64,000 nt of DNA, from contig NC_022198.1 in NCBI RefSeq assembly GCF_000590555.1, positions 1,194,583 to 1,258,582 on the forward strand. Direction: 5' to 3'. Positions 19,881 to 28,970 of this stretch are shown piece after piece. The notes under the pieces were generated by a model. It was not told the DNA's origin. It worked only from the letters and a program-made list of their open reading frames with translations, and did no database searches. How positions within the stretch are numbered: position 1 is the stretch's first letter; the number at the start of each line of letters is the position of its first letter. Source of the DNA: Corynebacterium argentoratense DSM 44202 (lineage in GTDB: Bacteria > Actinomycetota > Actinomycetes > Mycobacteriales > Mycobacteriaceae). The position numbers were made by a program, and so were the translations under genes.

Positions 19881-20942
19881 CTAGGGGCGAAAGGGGGCGC
19901 CCGAATCGGCGCGACCTACCTTTCCGCCATCATCGGAATCGGTTGGTTCATCGAGCTGGTCAGGCTGCGGCGGAGTATCGGGGAGTTCAGCATCACCGTC
20001 AGATGGTGCGGGCTGCTGATCATCCTCAGACAACGGGCTGTTGTTGTGAGCTTCTTCCAAGGCATCTTCGAGCTGCTGCTGATCGAGGCCAGGTTCATCG
20101 AAGGGGTTACGCCGACGCCTGTGTGGTAGGGCCAACTCGGCAGCAACCTTGATGTCTTCCTCCCCCACCTGCGTAGCTCCGCGCCATGCCGCATGGGCGG
20201 TGGCGGCGCGGGCAATCACAAGATCCGCGCGCATGCCATCGACATCAAAAGCGGCACACACGCTGGCAATCTGCTCCAGCCCTGCGTCCGAGAGCACCAC
20301 GTCGCCAACGGTTAAACGAGCAGCCTGAAGCTGCTCAGCCAACGCGATTTCTTCTTCTCGATGCTGGGCAACAAAGGCAGCCGGGTCCGCTTCGAAGGCT
20401 AGGCGCCTGCGCATAATTTCTGCACGCACAGGTACTTCGCGCGACGCCACCACGTCCACAGCGAGTCCAAAACGGTCAAGAAGTTGAGGGCGCAACTCCC
20501 CTTCCTCTGGATTCATCGAACCCACGAGGACGAAACGTGCCGGGGTGGTGTGAGACAATCCGTCACGTTCCACGGTGACCTGGCCGGTAGCCGCGGCGTC
20601 AAGAAGGGCATCAACTAGATGATCTGCGAGCAGATTGACCTCGTCAACATACAAAATCCCCCCGTGTGCCTGAGCCAACAGTCCAGGCTTGTACTCAGCC
20701 CGCCCTGTGGTCAGCACGGTTTCCATATCAAGCGAACCGACGACACGGTCCTCGGTGGCTCCGATAGGAAGATTAACCAGGGGCCCGTCAATAATATCGG
20801 CAAAGCCCCTGATTGTGGTCGTTTTCGCCGTGCCCTTTTCACCACGGACGAGCACCCCTCCAATAGCAGGGTTGATCATGTTCAAGATCAGCGCCAAACG
20901 CAAGCGTTCTTGGCCTACGACCGCGGTAAAAGGGTACTGCAC
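19881..20942 (-). CDS. AAA+ ATPase, magnesium/cobalt chelatase subunit I-like
   Basis: A 353-residue MoxR/ChlI-like ATPase. Walker [10 protein letters not shown] is at residues 34-42, then [12 protein letters not shown] (Walker B), [20 protein letters not shown] (sensor 1/arginine region), and a lid. A strongly acidic Pro/Asp/Glu-rich tail covers about residues 270-353, the linker normally found between the I-like and D-like parts of a fused chelatase. It starts with GTG directly after the mqo stop codon and ends in CCC-TAG beside the VWA gene. The neighbouring cob genes point to corrinoid metal insertion. Confidence 0.88.
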   Translation of the reverse strand: MQYPFTAVVGQERLRLALILNMINPAIGGVLVRGEKGTAKTTTIRGFADIIDGPLVNLPIGATEDRVVGSLDMETVLTTGRAEYKPGLLAQAHGGILYVDEVNLLADHLVDALLDAAATGQVTVERDGLSHTTPARFVLVGSMNPEEGELRPQLLDRFGLAVDVVASREVPVRAEIMRRRLAFEADPAAFVAQHREEEIALAEQLQAARLTVGDVVLSDAGLEQIASVCAAFDVDGMRADLVIARAATAHAAWRGATQVGEEDIKVAAELALPHRRRRNPFDEPGLDQQQLEDALEEAHNNSPLSEDDQQPAPSDGDAELPDTPPQPDQLDEPTDSDDGGKVGRADSGAPFRP

Positions 20943-22430
20943 TTACTTCTCCAGCTTGAGGGTCTTCTGGGTGTACTCCCAGACCTCGTTGAACAACTTC
21001 GGATCAGTTGCAAGCTTTACGCCGTAGGAGGGCACCATTTCCTTGATGCGCGGGCCCCACTCCACCATCTTCTGGCCGAAGCAGCGCTCGAGCACCTCGA
21101 GCATAGCGTAAGGCGCGATGGAGGCTCCCGGGGAAGCACCCAGCAAACCAGCGATCGTACCCTCGGTGTTGTTGATCAGCGCGGTGCCGAACTCCAGAGA
21201 ACCGAAACGGGGGCCAACGATCGGCTTGATCACCTGAACACGCTGGCCAGCGGTGACAAGCTCCCAGTCCTCGTCGCGAGCCTCCGGGTAGTACTCACGC
21301 AAGCTTTCCATGCGAGCAGACTGGTCCTTCAGCAGCTCCTGAACCAAGTACTTGGTCAGGCCCATCTCCTGGACACCCACAGCCAACATGGACATCACGT
21401 TGGTGGGGCGCAAAGACTTCGGCAGGTCGAACCACGAACCATGCTTGAGGAACTTCGGCGTCCAGCCAGCGTAGGGGCCAAACAGCAGGCCAGTCTCTCC
21501 GTCGATCACGCGAGTATCGAGGTGCGGAACAGACATCGGAGGAGCGCCGACAGAAGCCTTGCCGTACACCTTTGCGTGGTGCTGCTTGATGACTTCTTCG
21601 TTGGTGCAGCGCAGCCATTCGCCAGAGACCGGGAATCCGCCGTAGCCGCGAATCTCGGGGATACCGGACTTCTGCAGCAGAGGCAGAGCCATGCCGCCGG
21701 CGCCAATGAAGACGAAGTTAGCCACGGTGGTGGAGACGTCACCGGTGTGCACGTTCTTGGTGGTGATCTTCCACTTGGAACCCTGAGGCGTGACGTTGGT
21801 GACCTCGTGGCCATAGCGGATCTCGGTGCCGGACTTCACTGCGCCTGCCAGGAACTGCTTGGTCAGCGCACCGTAGTTGATGTCGGTGCCGACCTCTGTC
21901 CAGGAAATAGCGACGCCTTCGGAGAAGTCACGTCCCGTACCCATCAGCGGAAGGAACTCGCTGAACTTGTCAGGATCCTCGGTGTATTCCATACCTGGGA
22001 ACAAGGGGTGCTTGCTCAGTGTCTCATAGCGCTTCTTCAGGTATTCGACTTGGTCCGCGCCGTGGCCGAAGGACACGTGGGGAACCTGGTTGATGAAGTC
22101 TCGGGCGTCAGACAGAACGCCTTGCTCCAGCTGGTTTGCTAGGAACTGGCGTGCAACCTGGAACTTCTCGTTGACTGCGATTGCTTTGGCGGTTTGAACC
22201 TTGCCCGCAACCTCCGGGGTGTAGTTGAGCTCACAGAGCGCGGAGTGGCCGGTGCCGGCGTTGTTCCACGGGGAGGAGGACTCTTCGGCGGGTGCGTCGA
22301 GACGTTCGAAAACGACCTGCGACCAGGTGGGCTCGAGTTGCTTCAGCATAGCGCCGAGCGTTGCGCTCATAATGCCGGCGCCGATGAGGGCGACGTCGAC
22401 CTCTGCTGTTTGTGTTTGCGTGGTAGCCAC
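20943..22430 (-). CDS. mqo: Malate:quinone oxidoreductase
   Basis: A membrane-associated FAD enzyme that oxidises malate to oxaloacetate and passes electrons to menaquinone. It is the main malate-oxidising step of the TCA cycle in corynebacteria. The 495 residues open with DVALIGAGIMSATLGAMLK (FAD-binding). They continue with NNAGTGHSALCELNYTP and end with the conserved LLGASPGASIAPYAMLEVLERCF region. It starts with GTG 22430, with GGAAGGAAG upstream. It abuts the chelatase-like ATPase gene, implying co-transcription. Confidence 0.97.
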   Translation of the reverse strand: MATTQTQTAEVDVALIGAGIMSATLGAMLKQLEPTWSQVVFERLDAPAEESSSPWNNAGTGHSALCELNYTPEVAGKVQTAKAIAVNEKFQVARQFLANQLEQGVLSDARDFINQVPHVSFGHGADQVEYLKKRYETLSKHPLFPGMEYTEDPDKFSEFLPLMGTGRDFSEGVAISWTEVGTDINYGALTKQFLAGAVKSGTEIRYGHEVTNVTPQGSKWKITTKNVHTGDVSTTVANFVFIGAGGMALPLLQKSGIPEIRGYGGFPVSGEWLRCTNEEVIKQHHAKVYGKASVGAPPMSVPHLDTRVIDGETGLLFGPYAGWTPKFLKHGSWFDLPKSLRPTNVMSMLAVGVQEMGLTKYLVQELLKDQSARMESLREYYPEARDEDWELVTAGQRVQVIKPIVGPRFGSLEFGTALINNTEGTIAGLLGASPGASIAPYAMLEVLERCFGQKMVEWGPRIKEMVPSYGVKLATDPKLFNEVWEYTQKTLKLEK

Positions 22431-22547
22431 TGCCTTGATGCTTCCTTCCTAGAAATGCTCGTGCTGTAGACAAATAGCTTACGCCCCGGGGGATGTTTTT
22501 CGGGCTTTAGGGTCACGTAGCTTCCTCTAGATGTGGGGTTTTGTGCC

Positions 22548-22553
22548 TAAGCT
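22548..22553 (+). promoter_or_regulatory. -10 box of the alpha/beta hydrolase gene
   Basis: TAAGCT ends six bases before ATG 22560, without a Shine-Dalgarno site; leaderless start proposed. Confidence 0.5.
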
Positions 22554-22559
22554 AGAGCC

Positions 22560-23702
22560 ATGTTCAACCCCATGCGCTCCCCCATTATTTTTTCTAATGA
22601 CGCCACCCCTGCCGCACGACGCAGCTATGGTTCCACGTCTCACCCGCATGTCACACCCCTTTTTGAAGGTGCGTTTGAACCGGACATGTTGGGCGAGGGC
22701 TACGAGCGTTGCACCATTGATCTAGGTGTCGATCCAGACGGGGAGACCGACATTGTGGCGACGGTGGTTCGCCACCTCCATCAGGGGGGAAACGATAGCG
22801 ACACCTCCGCTTCTTCGGATGTACAGCCTTCCCCCCACTCTGCGGTGTTGTACGTCCACGGGATGACCGATTACTTCTTTCAAACGCACGTCGCTGAATT
22901 CTTCGGCAACCACGGATACGATTTCTACGCCGTTGATTTGAGGAAGTGCGGACGTTCGTGGCGTGCAGGGCAACGATGGCACCACATCACCGACCTGTCT
23001 TTCTACGATGTGGAACTGGATGCCGTCGCTGACTACCTGCTTTCACACGACGGCGGAGCCTACGACCGCGTGATAGTGATGGCGCACTCCACCGGTGGAC
23101 TTATCGCTCCCCTATGGCTGCACCGCCGCGCACAGCGCCAAGGACTCGACGGTATCGAGGGCATGATTCTCAACTCTCCATGGCTAGACATGATGGTTCC
23201 CAAACCGATCGCGCGCGCACTCGACCCAGCGATTGGCCTTATCGCGAAGCTTCGCCCCGATATGCCCATGCCACCGGACAACCTCACGGCCTACGGGGAA
23301 TCAATCCATAAAGATTTCAACGGTGTGTGGGATTTTGACCGCCGTTTCAAACCAGTGAAAAGCCCAGAAAAGTCGATGAGCTGGCTGTCAGCAATCTTCG
23401 TCGGGCACCGTGCGATTCGCGCTGGCCGCGGCGAGGTGAACATCCCCATACTCGTCCTGCATTCAAGTGCGTCACATATTAATAAGCCGTATTCGGAAGC
23501 CACGAACCACGCAGATTCCGTGCTTGATGTCCGAGATATTGCGCGCTGGGCCCCAGCTCTCGCAGGTCCTGAAGGAAGCGTCACCACGCGGGTTATTGAA
23601 GGTGCGCGACACGACGTCTTTTTGTCTGAGCCGACCCCACGGGCCCAAGCATTCTCAGACACCGCCGAGTGGCTGACCCAACTTCCCGCGACGACGCCGT
23701 AG
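22560..23702 (+). CDS. Alpha/beta hydrolase (serine aminopeptidase/monoacylglycerol-lipase type)
   Basis: A cytoplasmic alpha/beta-hydrolase fold protein of 380 residues. The oxyanion region VLYVHGMTDYFFQ, the nucleophile elbow AHSTGG with Ser177, and a C-terminal EGARHDVF with His351 are clear. The family includes S33 peptidases, lipases and esterases, and the substrate cannot be named. It sits divergently from mqo and upstream of mycothione reductase, as an equivalent hydrolase does in Mycobacterium. Confidence 0.87.
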   Translation: MFNPMRSPIIFSNDATPAARRSYGSTSHPHVTPLFEGAFEPDMLGEGYERCTIDLGVDPDGETDIVATVVRHLHQGGNDSDTSASSDVQPSPHSAVLYVHGMTDYFFQTHVAEFFGNHGYDFYAVDLRKCGRSWRAGQRWHHITDLSFYDVELDAVADYLLSHDGGAYDRVIVMAHSTGGLIAPLWLHRRAQRQGLDGIEGMILNSPWLDMMVPKPIARALDPAIGLIAKLRPDMPMPPDNLTAYGESIHKDFNGVWDFDRRFKPVKSPEKSMSWLSAIFVGHRAIRAGRGEVNIPILVLHSSASHINKPYSEATNHADSVLDVRDIARWAPALAGPEGSVTTRVIEGARHDVFLSEPTPRAQAFSDTAEWLTQLPATTP

Positions 23703-23763
23703 CGCTTCCACGCAGCAACCTGCCGTACTGCGATGGAACAACGCCGCTTCAGAGCGCGTTGGT

Positions 23764-23769
23764 TAAGGT
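23764..23769 (+). promoter_or_regulatory. -10 box deciding the mtr start
   Basis: TAAGGT (23764-23769) directly touches the first ATG (23770) but is six bases from the second (23776). Only the second fits leaderless initiation. Confidence 0.5.
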
Positions 23770-23775
23770 ATGGAT

Positions 23776-25179
23776 ATGAACACCGAACAGGACAAGGACA
23801 CCAACCCCATCCAGTACGACCTCATCATCATCGGCACCGGCTCCGGCAACTCCATCCCCGGCCCCGAATTCGATGACAAGAAGATCGCGATCGTCGAAAA
23901 AGGGGTCTTCGGCGGCACATGCCTCAACGTCGGTTGCATCCCCACCAAGATGTTCGTCTACCCGGCAGACATCGCGCGCTCAATCACCACGGCGTCAACA
24001 TATGGTCTCGACGCGCAACTAAACGGCGTCGATTGGCCCTCCATCGTCCGCCGAGTATTCGATGACCGCATCGACCAGATCGCCTCCGGCGGCGAGCAAT
24101 ACCGCCGCGGCCCCGAAACCCCCAACATCGACGTCTACGACGGCCACGCAAGCTTCACCAGTCCACACACCGTAGCTACCAAAGACGGCGACAAGGATGT
24201 CACCATCACCGCCCCCACCATCGTGATCGCCACCGGTGCGCGCCCGCAGATTCTGCCGCAAATCGCTGACTCCGGCGTGCGCTATTACACCAACGAAGAC
24301 ATCCTCCGCCTGCCGGAGCTCCCCCAAACCATGGTCATTGTTGGTGGCGGTTTTATCGCAGCCGAGTTCGCCCACATTTTCAGCTCCCTGGGTGTTGACG
24401 TCACGGTGGTTAACCGCTCCAGCAACCTCCTGCGTCACATGGATAAAGACATCTCTGACCGCTTCACCGAGCTCGCAGCGCAGCGCTACAACCTGAAAAC
24501 CGGTGTTGAAATTGAGACAGTGCGCGAAGCTGACGGCGTCATCACCCTAGAACTTACCGATGGAACAACCGCAGAAGGCGACGTGCTCCTGGCAGCCACC
24601 GGCCGCACCCCCAACGGTGACCAAATGAACCTCGACGCCGCGGGAATCGAGATGGACGGCAAACGCATCAAAGTCGACGAATACGGCCGCACCACCGTCG
24701 ACGGCGTGTGGGCCCTGGGCGATGTGTCATCCCCCTTCCAGCTCAAGCACGTCGCCAATGCAGAGATGCGGGCCGTGAAACACAACATCCTCCACCCCGA
24801 TGATCTACAGCCAATGCCGCACGACAACGTGCCCGCCGCAGTATTCTCCAACCCCCAAATCGGCACTGTGGGACTTACCGAGCAGCAAGCACTCGATGCC
24901 GGCCACAACATCACCGTCAAAGTGCAAAACTACGGCGACGTGGCTTATGGCTGGGCTATGGAAGACACCACCGGGTTCTGTAAGCTCATTGCAGACCGCC
25001 ACACCGGAAAACTACTCGGGGCGCACATCATCGGCCCGCAAGCATCCAGCCTTGTGCAGCAACTCGTCACCGTCATGGCATTCGACCTGGACGTACGCGA
25101 CGTCGCAACCAAACAATACTGGATCCACCCCGCACTGCCAGAGCTCATCGAAAACGCACTACTCGGACTGGAGTTTTAA
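23776..25179 (+). CDS. mtr: Mycothione reductase
   Basis: An NADPH-dependent flavoprotein disulfide reductase that regenerates mycothiol, the actinobacterial low-molecular-weight thiol. The 467 residues contain the redox motif GGTCLNVGCIPTK with active-site Cys49 and Cys54, FAD motif IIIGTGSGN and NADPH motif IVGGGFIAAEFAH. The C-terminal HPALPELIENAL supplies the catalytic His-Glu pair of the partner subunit. The ATG at 23776 is preferred over 23770 on -10 spacing. The MFS gene begins nine bases downstream. Confidence 0.95.
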   Translation: MNTEQDKDTNPIQYDLIIIGTGSGNSIPGPEFDDKKIAIVEKGVFGGTCLNVGCIPTKMFVYPADIARSITTASTYGLDAQLNGVDWPSIVRRVFDDRIDQIASGGEQYRRGPETPNIDVYDGHASFTSPHTVATKDGDKDVTITAPTIVIATGARPQILPQIADSGVRYYTNEDILRLPELPQTMVIVGGGFIAAEFAHIFSSLGVDVTVVNRSSNLLRHMDKDISDRFTELAAQRYNLKTGVEIETVREADGVITLELTDGTTAEGDVLLAATGRTPNGDQMNLDAAGIEMDGKRIKVDEYGRTTVDGVWALGDVSSPFQLKHVANAEMRAVKHNILHPDDLQPMPHDNVPAAVFSNPQIGTVGLTEQQALDAGHNITVKVQNYGDVAYGWAMEDTTGFCKLIADRHTGKLLGAHIIGPQASSLVQQLVTVMAFDLDVRDVATKQYWIHPALPELIENALLGLEF

Positions 25180-25188
25180 AACCTAGGA

Positions 25189-26634
25189 ATGACCGCCACC
25201 GCCAGCACACCACTAAACTCGCCACGCGAATCAATTTTTAAAGGCGCATACCTGCCCACCACCTTCGGGCTCCTCAGCGCCATCCTCACCTGTGCCTTCG
25301 AGCAAACAGCCGTAACCGCAGTGATGCCGCAAATCACCGCTGAGCTCGGCGGCACTAGTGCATATTCGCTGACGTTCGTTATCCCGCTGGCGTTCGGCAT
25401 CGTCGGCATGGTGGCCGCAGGTTTAGTCACCGACACCCGAGGCGTGCGTACCTCGATGCTGCTCGGTGCGTTCATCTTCGGCCTCGGCCTCGTCATGACC
25501 GTAGTGATTCCCTCCATGGGGTGGTTTGTGGTGGCTCGAGCCATCCAAGGGTTGGGCATAGGCGCGGTGATGGTGGTCGTCTACGCCGTGATTGCCCAGG
25601 CCTACCCCAGCCACCTCAAACCCAAAGTCTTCGCCGCTTTTGCGGCCGCCTGGGTAGTGCCCTCCCTTGTCGGACCGGGTATAGCCGGCATACTCACGGA
25701 AGCCTTCAGCTGGCACTCGGTGTTCTTACTCGCCCTAGGGGTACTGATCGGTGCAGTCACGCTCCTGACGAAATCCCTAGCCAATGTCGACACCAACACA
25801 AAAGCGGACCAAGCCGCCCTCAAGGAACGCATCGAGCTTGAGCAAGCAGGCGCCGTAGCCACCAGTGAAATCCGCCCCGCGCGGGTGCGAAGCACCGGCA
25901 AATCACTGACAGCAGCAGCACTGTTAACTGCAGCAGTGGTGTGCCTCAACCTCGTCAGCCAGCTGCCCGTCGGGTGGTCACTCATCCTGTTCGTCGCCGC
26001 AATTGCCGCCGTGCTCTACTGCGTCCGGCCCCTCGTTCCCGCCAATACCCTGCGTGGCCAAGCGGGCCTACCGCGTCTGATCCTCAGCCGTGGGCTGCTA
26101 GACATGTTCTTCGCCGTCGAAATCTACCTGCCGCTGATGCTTGCACAGGCCTACCACTTGGGGCCCACGCTGACCGGCATGGGGCTCACGGCCGGCGGGC
26201 TCACGTGGTTCTTCGGTTCCACAGCTCAATCACGGATGGGTAGCCGCTTTAGCACGCCTGCTGTCATCCGGATCGGCATCGCCCTCATGGCGACTGGCGG
26301 GCTGATCGTTCTAGCTGCTGCGGGCATCGAACTCAACTGGATCGTCGCTGCCGCAGGCTGGGGGCTTTCCGCCGCCGGTATGGGGTTCGTCCACCCTCGT
26401 CTGGCCGCGAAACCCATGGAACTATGTAGCAAAGAAGAAACCGGATTCATCGGCTCCGCACTACAAGTAGCCGGCACCACTGGGATGACGCTCATGATCT
26501 CCACTGCCGGCATGATCCAAGTCATCGGCGCCCAGTACTTCCCCAACTATAAGTTCACAGCCCTGTTCGCGGCTATCCTACTGGCGGCCATCCCCATCGC
26601 CCTGCTGTGGAAACCAGGAACAAAAGAACCATAG
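25189..26634 (+). CDS. MFS transporter
   Basis: A 481-residue major facilitator with a typical N-terminal EQTAVTAVMPQIT segment (TM1 of drug:H+ antiporters). It has AGLVTDTRGVRTSML in the position of motif A, and about 12-14 hydrophobic helices separated by a charged central loop (about residues 205-235). It follows mtr by nine bases and is probably in the same operon. Substrate unknown. A link to mycothiol-conjugate export would be speculation from context only. Confidence 0.85.
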   Translation: MTATASTPLNSPRESIFKGAYLPTTFGLLSAILTCAFEQTAVTAVMPQITAELGGTSAYSLTFVIPLAFGIVGMVAAGLVTDTRGVRTSMLLGAFIFGLGLVMTVVIPSMGWFVVARAIQGLGIGAVMVVVYAVIAQAYPSHLKPKVFAAFAAAWVVPSLVGPGIAGILTEAFSWHSVFLLALGVLIGAVTLLTKSLANVDTNTKADQAALKERIELEQAGAVATSEIRPARVRSTGKSLTAAALLTAAVVCLNLVSQLPVGWSLILFVAAIAAVLYCVRPLVPANTLRGQAGLPRLILSRGLLDMFFAVEIYLPLMLAQAYHLGPTLTGMGLTAGGLTWFFGSTAQSRMGSRFSTPAVIRIGIALMATGGLIVLAAAGIELNWIVAAAGWGLSAAGMGFVHPRLAAKPMELCSKEETGFIGSALQVAGTTGMTLMISTAGMIQVIGAQYFPNYKFTALFAAILLAAIPIALLWKPGTKEP

Positions 26635-26655
26635 ACCCTGGGGCGGGCAAAGCAA

Positions 26656-27003
26656 TTACCTCTCTAACGCACTGCTGAACAACGGGGCGAAAACGAACCC
26701 AAGCCCAAGGTTAATGATCGGAGCAGCCCAATAAGCATCGATCTCGGTACTGTAGCGATACAAACCAACAGCAATCAGCAATAACGCACAGACCCAGGAC
26801 ACCAGCGATGCACGGGGCAGCCAACGCCGCATAGGGGTAAGCAGCAACAACGCTAACCCCGAGCCAATGAAGAACATCACCAGCCATGCCAAGAGCGCCA
26901 CGATAACGTGACTCGCTCCGTGGTCTATGGCTAACACTGGAAGTACACCGGTACCTGCGAAACCAATAACCAGCGGTCCAATGGCCAACACTAGTTGTTT
27001 CAT
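26656..27003 (-). CDS. Small integral membrane protein, unknown function
   Basis: 115 residues, almost entirely hydrophobic, with about four transmembrane helices: residues 2-20, 28-52, 60-78 and 85-110. A strong GAGGAGG site lies five bases before the ATG at 27003, so the longer frame to 27033 is not needed. It converges with the MFS gene. I do not recognise the family. Confidence 0.7.
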   Translation of the reverse strand: MKQLVLAIGPLVIGFAGTGVLPVLAIDHGASHVIVALLAWLVMFFIGSGLALLLLTPMRRWLPRASLVSWVCALLLIAVGLYRYSTEIDAYWAAPIINLGLGFVFAPLFSSALER

Positions 27004-27113
27004 CGCAACCTCCTCTTCGGCCGCGTTGAGCAAACCCTAACACTATCCGCTGCCCGTCATGCACCGCATATCATGAACTGCGGGGGTTAAACCGCCTAAT
27101 GCCCTAGGGGCAG

Positions 27114-27200
27114 GTACAAAAAGCCGGCAGATTTCATTTCTGCTTCACTGTTTGTCCAGCTCGCGCGTAATGAAGAGTGAAATCTGCCGGTTTTTTGTAC
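27114..27200. repeat. Long inverted repeat / large hairpin
   Basis: Two 23-base arms (27114-27136 and 27178-27200) are complementary at all but one position and flank 41 bases. Inside, TTCA/TGAA can extend the stem further. The arms include CCGGCAGATTTCA, and the right arm carries a T6 run, so it could terminate transcription in the plus direction. However, no plus-strand gene precedes it closely. On the minus strand it lies downstream of cobQ and its small frame. It may be their terminator, a processing site or a small mobile-element remnant. Confidence 0.6.
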
Positions 27201-27252
27201 GACCGTCACTGCAGAAGGAGGCCTAGCCTCGAAGCGCGCCCCAGAAAAGCAC

Positions 27253-27426
27253 CTATGGAAAGCACCTCACGTAAGTAAAGCAAACAACACAGCAGTGGTT
27301 TGAGTGATAAATGCGGCCCCCAACAGGCGCGCGGGCACCAGCAACACCCACATGCCCCACCGCCACCCAACGGGTAAGGCGTGGGCCCCAGCGCGAAGAC
27401 CGCACTGTGTCGAGAGTGTTCGTCAT
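27253..27426 (-). CDS. Small ORF after cobQ, apparently frameshifted membrane miniprotein
   Basis: An ATG at 27426 has an excellent GAAGGAG site five bases upstream, 47 bases after the cobQ stop. As read, the frame encodes 57 residues whose second half is a poor Cys/His-rich sequence. Removing one G from the GGGG run at 27355-27358 would instead give about 52 residues ending in the transmembrane-like MWVLLVPARLLGAAFIT, with a stop at 27267. I read this as a real miniprotein gene carrying a single-base insertion or sequencing error. Family not recognised. Confidence 0.45.
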   Translation of the reverse strand: MTNTLDTVRSSRWGPRLTRWVAVGHVGVAGARAPVGGRIYHSNHCCVVCFTYVRCFP

Positions 27427-27472
27427 CGCCACTCCTTCATAGTCGGGATCAAGCCCAAGCGATAGCGCCACA

Positions 27473-28969
27473 CTACAGCTCTCCCAGCAATGCGTCTAGG
27501 TCCCAATGCTGCTCAATCACGTCGGCAATCAGATCTAGCTGGCGCTCCCGCTCCGCATGAAAACTCGCTGCCTCATCAATCACGTACTGCTTGCCCCGCA
27601 CATCTGCCACCCACCGCAGGAACTCCTTCCGGTTGGCATCATGCTCGAGGTAGCCATGCCGGTGGGTACCGCGCAGCGAGCCCTTCGCATTCCCCTCGAA
27701 GGCAGCTCCCCCTGGCACCTCAGAGCTGTCGTGCGTCTTAATCCAGCCCGGGTCACCAGAACGCACCACGCGGCCGTGGTGGATCTCGTACGCCCCATCA
27801 GGGTGACGAATCAACGTCTTGTCCGGGTGGAAGGCGATATCTGTGTCGAACAAACCCAGGCCCTCAACCAAGCCCTCGCTGCTTTCCACAGGATCGTCAA
27901 TCTCGCGGCACATCATCTGATAACCACCGCAAATGCCAAGGATTGGCTCACCCGCCGCAGCACGCTGGGCTACAGCATCAGCCAGGCCAGAATCCCTCAA
28001 CCATGCCAAATCACTCACCGTGGCCTTGGAACCCGGTAGCACAAGCAGATCTGCATCCGCAACACTCGCGGCGTCATCAATCCATCGGACAGTCACACCC
28101 GGCTCGCACGCCAAGGCTTCAATGTCCGTCGCGTTGGACACCCGGGGAAGCCGGATCGCAGCAACTGTCAAACGGTTACCGCCACGCGCAGGCAAGCCCG
28201 GGCCGATGACCTGGCCCACTACCGACTGCAGCGAATCCTCCGCATCCACCCACAAGCCGTGAATAAACGGCAACACCGCCACCGTCGGCACACCCGTGAG
28301 CCGCTGCAGCTCTTCCAGGCCCGGATCCAGAATCGACTGGTCACCGCGGAACTTATTAACTACGAAACCCTTGATGCGCGCACGATCCTGGGCAGAAAGA
28401 ATCTGATGCGTGCCGAACAAATGCGCCAACACTCCCCCACGATCGATATCGCCCACGACGTACACCGGCAGATCACAGGCCTCCGCGAGTCCCATGTTGG
28501 CCACGTCAGTCTCTCGAAGGTTGATCTCCGCGGGTGAACCCGCACCCTCGCAGACCACGACGTCAAAACGCCCCCGCAGGTCCTGCAAACATTCCGCAGC
28601 AACCGCGCGCAAATGGCTACGGTGCTCCACGTAGCTCTTCGCACTCACATTGCCGCGCGCGACACCCCGCACCACCAACTGGCTGGTGCGATCCGACCCG
28701 GGTTTGAGCAAAATCGGGTTGAAATCCACGCTCGGTTCCAACCCGCATGCGGCGGCTTGCAAAGCCTGCGCGCGACCGATCTCCCCACCATCCGGACACA
28801 CAGCCGAATTATTCGACATGTTCTGGGCTTTGAACGGCGCCACCCTGACCCCGCGTCGAGCCAACGCCCGACACAGGCCCGCAACCACCACGGACTTACC
28901 CGCGTCCGAGGTGGTCCCGGCGATCAGCACGGCCGCGCCCAAAAGAGCCCCCGTAGAACCATCGGCCAT
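27473..28969 (-). CDS. cobQ: Cobyric acid synthase
   Basis: Glutamine-dependent amidation of carboxylates b, d, e and g of adenosylcobyrinate diamide. The 498 residues have the dethiobiotin-synthetase-like ATPase domain (GTTSDAGKS near 18-26, [10 protein letters not shown]) and a C-terminal glutamine amidotransferase domain with [10 protein letters not shown] carrying the nucleophilic Cys and HRHGYLEHD providing the His. It starts one base after the map stop, so it is likely coupled to map rather than to the other cob genes 15 kb away. Confidence 0.97.
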   Translation of the reverse strand: MADGSTGALLGAAVLIAGTTSDAGKSVVVAGLCRALARRGVRVAPFKAQNMSNNSAVCPDGGEIGRAQALQAAACGLEPSVDFNPILLKPGSDRTSQLVVRGVARGNVSAKSYVEHRSHLRAVAAECLQDLRGRFDVVVCEGAGSPAEINLRETDVANMGLAEACDLPVYVVGDIDRGGVLAHLFGTHQILSAQDRARIKGFVVNKFRGDQSILDPGLEELQRLTGVPTVAVLPFIHGLWVDAEDSLQSVVGQVIGPGLPARGGNRLTVAAIRLPRVSNATDIEALACEPGVTVRWIDDAASVADADLLVLPGSKATVSDLAWLRDSGLADAVAQRAAAGEPILGICGGYQMMCREIDDPVESSEGLVEGLGLFDTDIAFHPDKTLIRHPDGAYEIHHGRVVRSGDPGWIKTHDSSEVPGGAAFEGNAKGSLRGTHRHGYLEHDANRKEFLRWVADVRGKQYVIDEAASFHAERERQLDLIADVIEQHWDLDALLGEL

Positions 28970-28970
28970 G

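Noticed and set aside
20619-22142. 507-residue plus-strand frame
   Set aside because: Opposite-strand reading of mqo and the ATPase gene, both of which have unmistakable family motifs.
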